NCBI GenBank assembly: GCA_000708835.1
Contig: DF237297.1
Coordinates: 16,791 to 80,790, forward strand
Length of the DNA stretch: 64,000 nt
From: Klebsormidium nitens
Lineage: Eukaryota > Streptophyta > Klebsormidiophyceae > Klebsormidiales > Klebsormidiaceae
Direction: 5' to 3'
Shown here: in pieces, positions 60,387 through 64,000 of the stretch
Layout: every line of letters starts with the position of its first letter
Position numbering within the stretch: the stretch's first letter is position 1
Notes under the pieces: generated by a model
Database searches by the model: none
What the model was told of the DNA's origin: nothing
What the model saw: only the letters and a program-made list of their open reading frames with translations
Program-made: the position numbers and the translations under genes

Positions 60387-63300
60387 ATGAAGATTGTGAG
60401 CTTCAACGTGAACGGGCTACGGCCCCGCGCCAAGGAGTTTGGCGGCCTCAAGCAGCTGCTGGACGCCCTCGATGCTGACATCATCTGTCTGCAGGTGGGG
60501 GTTGCATGTCGAACTTTGTCCTCTTGATAATTTTGGTGCGAGATTGACAGGACTTTGTTTGAATCAACGTCCAGACAGTTTCATGCTTTGCAGTTTGCTT
60601 TCCATGTTGACGGGGGACAATATGTCAGGCAGTTCTATGTGAGGGCTAAGCAATCAGGAGGGCAGTTACAGCATTGCGTCTTTGTCAAGCTTCTGTGAAT
60701 ACCTGGCACTCCGTCAGAGTGGGGAAGAGACGGGGCTACTTGTTTTGCCCTTTTGTACTTCAATTTCATGTTCGTTTCAATTCACCTCACAGCCAGCTTT
60801 GTGAGAAAGAGGTGCCTTTGATCTGCCCCCTCTTTTCGTAAAAATGCTTTCAGCTCCTGCCGCTCTTCCCCTCCCCCAGGAGACCAAGCTGGCCCGCACT
60901 GACCTGTCTGCGGACGTTGCCGTCGCCGACGGCTACGAGTCTTTCTTTGCGTTCCCCCGGGGCAAGCACGCGCGCGGCGGCTGGTCCGGCGTGGCCACCT
61001 TCTGCCGCACCGGGGGTGGCACTTCGGGGACAAGCGCAGTGCTGCCCACTGCCGCGGAGGAGGGCTTTACGGGCGTGCAGCACCTGCGGGCCGGGGGGGC
61101 GCTGGCAGAGGGAGTTGTGGGGCAGTATGAGGCCGTGTGGGCGGGCGAGACGGGGAGCCGGGCGCGGCTGGAGGAGCTGGACCAGGAGGGCAGGACGGTT
61201 GTAACCGACCATGGCGCCTTCGGTGAGAAGGGGAACAAAGAGGTTGAGCGGAGGAAAGGCTTGGAGATCTGAAGATATTGACGGTTTCGCGGCTGGAACA
61301 GGGTCTGTACAGCACTGCCACTTTGTAAATCGGAGACAAAACATAGGCTTCGAAGCATGGACACATGTTTTGTAGATGTTGGCCAGAGAACTGAATGGCA
61401 CCAGCGCCAGTTTGCTTGGCTTGTGAGCATCGCGGTGACGATTTCCCTGAGTCACAATGCTTCGGAGCTGACGATAGCCCCCATCATGCATGCGCAGTGC
61501 TGTTCAACATCTACGGGCCGTGTGTTCAGCCGGGGGACGATGAGCGCATCGCCTTCAAGCTCGACTTTTACCGCACGTTGCAGGTCAGCCCCCACTCCAG
61601 CCCAAGCTCCTGTGGCCAACCCAGACCCTTCGACAGACATTTCGGCAGTTGTTCGTAGATTTACTCCGTCTTTTGTGATACTGGCGCGGATGTGCAGGTT
61701 AGCCTTATGATCTGGATACTTTGGTTTTCCGCAGTTTTTCTCATGTCTACCCTGTAGGGGAGTCTGAACTACTCTTCCAGGGCTTGCCGTCTCTGTTGCA
61801 GAGCCACATGCTCGGGCCATGTGAATTCTTCTGCTCAAAAGGGCTAGTGCGTATAGAGCGCACTACTCGCGTCCTGATCACTGCTCTTTTGTCAAGGGGG
61901 TCCCTGCTTCTGGGTGCTGACACGGTGAGTCTTTGCTCCCTTTCCAGCGTCGATGGGAGAGTTTGTTGGCGGCGGGCCGGCGCCTGGTGGTGGTGGGCGA
62001 CCTCAACATCGCCCCCGCCGCCGTCGACAGCGTGCACGCCGGGCCGGACGTCAACGCCAGCCCGTGACTCATTCGTGCCGCCTTGCTCCGAATTTCTCAA
62101 TGGGCCGACTAGGCGCAGCAACAACTTGTCTCTCAAGAGGGCCAAGAATTCAGCGGATCTGATTCGGTTTACACAACATGGTTATGACAAGGTTCCTCAC
62201 CACTGCCTAGGGGCCTTCAGACCAGCCAATGGAGGGGCACAAGGAGCCTGTTTGTTGAGCCCCCAGTATATCAAGACGTGTTCTGGTCTACTATTCGGAT
62301 AAACGCCAGGCCACCTGCATTGAATCTGTCTTGTGCTGCACGAACCGAACCAGGTCCAGCTTCATCGTGCATAGTGTGACAAGTCGATTCCGCCTTTTGG
62401 TGAAATCGAGCCGTTTCATGCCTCCTTGGTGCGGCTGTGCAGTCTGACCAGCCAGTACTGCTCCACTTTGGGTGTCAAAGTCAATACTTCGAAACGGGCG
62501 ACCGGCCAACCATCCCGTAACGCACCTTCCCTTGTACAGGAGCCGTGTGTGGTTGCAGTCCATGCTGCGCGCTAACGGCGGCCCCTTCACGGACACCTTC
62601 CGCACAGTGCACCCCGACCGGCGGGACGCCTACACGTGCTTCTCCACTGCCAGCGGTGCCGCGGCCTTCAACTACGGCTCGCGCATTGACCTCATACTCG
62701 TGGCGGGGCTCTGCCAGCACGCCGCCCAGCGCCGGCCGGCACAAGGGCAAGGGGGCAAGCAGGCGGTAGATTGGGGTGGTCACGGGACTGGGGAAGTGGG
62801 GATTGCAGAGGCAGATGAGTATAGAAGGGACTGCGTAGGCTCTACAAGCGGACAGAGGGAGGCGTTTGAAGGGGCGTTGCAGCACATGGTTGATACCGAC
62901 GCCTCACTTGCAGGGTCGTTTGATGTTCGCGAGGGATCGCGAGGAGTTGCGGGGGCGGGTGGCCTGTCGGGATCGCTGCAAGCCCACTTGTTTGAGGAGT
63001 TCCGGGAAGCGGTGCGCCGACACAGTACTGGGGCAAACGAGGCAGCGGCAGCTGACGGACTAGCGCGGTTTCGGGCTGACACAGCGGGATGCAGCCCCCA
63101 GTCGACAGTCCAATGTACAGAAGAGGTTAACGAGACGCAGAAGGAACAGCGGCAGACAGAGGGGTCTGTTCGGGTTGCCGGCCAGGGGCAGGACAGCCTG
63201 AAAGACGACCTACCGGCTGCTAGCGTCGATAAACCCGTCGGGCGGCCCGAAGTGGCATGCTGGCCGTGTTCCGCAAAAGACGGTGCGCACGGGCTGGCCG

Positions 63301-64000
63301 AGTGCGAGGTGGTGGGCGCGGACATCTGCAGCGTGTTCCCCGGCTCGTCGGACCACCGCCCCGTCTTCGTATGCCTGCGGCCGCAGCCGGAGGGGCCATC
63401 GCACCGCGTGCCGCCGCTTTCGACGCGCTTCATGCCCGAGCTGCGGGGCAAGCAGACGCGCATCCGTGAGCGCCGCAGTGCATGATCGCCCTCGTATCGT
63501 TTCAGCCGTGTTTCGCGTGACCCTGTGCTATGGTTTGCAGTGAGGCACCGCGCCGATGAGTTGTCGAGCTTGACAACGTCAAAGCGGTCGTCGCATCCAC
63601 CACCTTTGGCAGCTCTCTTCTCTTGAGCCTCTTCCTTCTGGACCTTGAGACGGCCACTTGCTGGGACGGGCTGAACAAAGGCGTGGATGCTGCGAAGTCC
63701 ACAGCTACGGAGTTCAGTCTCTGGCGGCCCTTGCCTCTCAGCCGGTTTCCGCTGCCGGATCCGGTCGTCATCCGGCTTTTATCCGATGTATTCCGTTGTT
63801 TCCCGGGTTTCGATCGTGCTTCATCAGGTCTGTAATCCGGGATAATCCAATGTCAATCCCGCATAAGATTCGCCGTACACCTGGATTCATGCGCCGTGTG
63901 TCCGTTTCGCAGTGGGTTACCTCGGCAGCCGTCCCACAGTGGGGCCCGCTGCCGCCGTTGTGGCGGCCCCACTGCCCCCCGCTCCCGGCGATGCCAGCAC
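60387..64000 (+). CDS. APE2: DNA-(apurinic/apyrimidinic site) endonuclease 2 (3' end missing)
   Basis: Exons: 60387-60494, 60880-61222, 61498-61583, 61948-62063, 62540-63465, 63913 to the window edge; 555 aa visible. APE2 is a class II AP endonuclease with 3'-5' exonuclease activity in base-excision repair and the DNA damage response. Exonuclease-endonuclease-phosphatase motifs are all present: [18 protein letters not shown] at the start, Q-ETK across the first junction (catalytic Glu), [41 protein letters not shown] and SDHRPV. The conserved Asn, Glu, Asp, Asn, Asp and His are kept. Between [10 protein letters not shown] and [19 protein letters not shown] lies an open insertion of about 200 residues (roughly 62705-63305), acidic and low-complexity, where APE2 usually has about 20. 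The C-terminal Zf-GRF finger and PCNA-binding motif expected in APE2 would lie beyond the right edge. Confidence 0.94.

Overview
The window is nuclear DNA of a green, plant-lineage eukaryote. Genes are cut by many short GT-AG introns, several products carry organelle-type presequences, ubiquitin and NEDD8/RUB are encoded as one fusion, and one gene has the Tify-like/PHD/acetyltransferase layout of the plant IDM1 family. The mix of GC-rich exons, compact genes (13 in 64 kb) and plant-specific families with divergent sequences suggests a charophyte (streptophyte) alga, something like Klebsormidium, but I cannot prove the species. All gene models were spliced by hand from GT-AG sites and conserved family motifs, and every internal exon junction given keeps the frame.

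Layout from left to right: rhodanese (minus, cut by the left edge); a divergent isopropylmalate dehydrogenase-like protein (plus); TOM40, the mitochondrial import pore (minus); an unidentified membrane protein with a plastid-type N-terminus (plus); TEN1, a subunit of the telomeric CST complex (minus); a 12 kb IDM1-like PHD/acetyltransferase gene (plus); an F-box protein (minus); the ubiquitin-NEDD8 fusion (minus); RNase H2 subunit C (plus); EMC8/9 (minus); an aspartate/glutamate racemase-like protein (plus); a CA109/At5g43822-like protein (minus); APE2 endonuclease (plus, cut by the right edge). Neighbours alternate in strand at 11 of 12 junctions, so most spacers are either divergent promoter regions or convergent 3' ends.

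The genes do not form one pathway. They are housekeeping genes of import and membrane biogenesis (TOM40, EMC8/9), genome maintenance (TEN1, RNASEH2C, APE2), chromatin (IDM1-like) and protein modification (Ub-NEDD8, F-box). Two metabolic-looking genes, the IPMDH-like and the racemase-like protein, have lost residues their families need for catalysis.

Three structural themes stand out outside the reading frames. Introns of two genes contain decayed, tandem copies of the edge of a neighbouring exon at spacings of about 110 to 150 bp. Two small non-autonomous transposon-like elements with clear terminal inverted repeats and target duplications lie in intergenic DNA. Palindrome-rich, more AT-rich islands full of GCATGC, ATGCAT, CGATCG, GTAC and ATATAT words sit beside gene 3' ends in every convergent spacer. 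I saw no tRNA, rRNA or CRISPR array.
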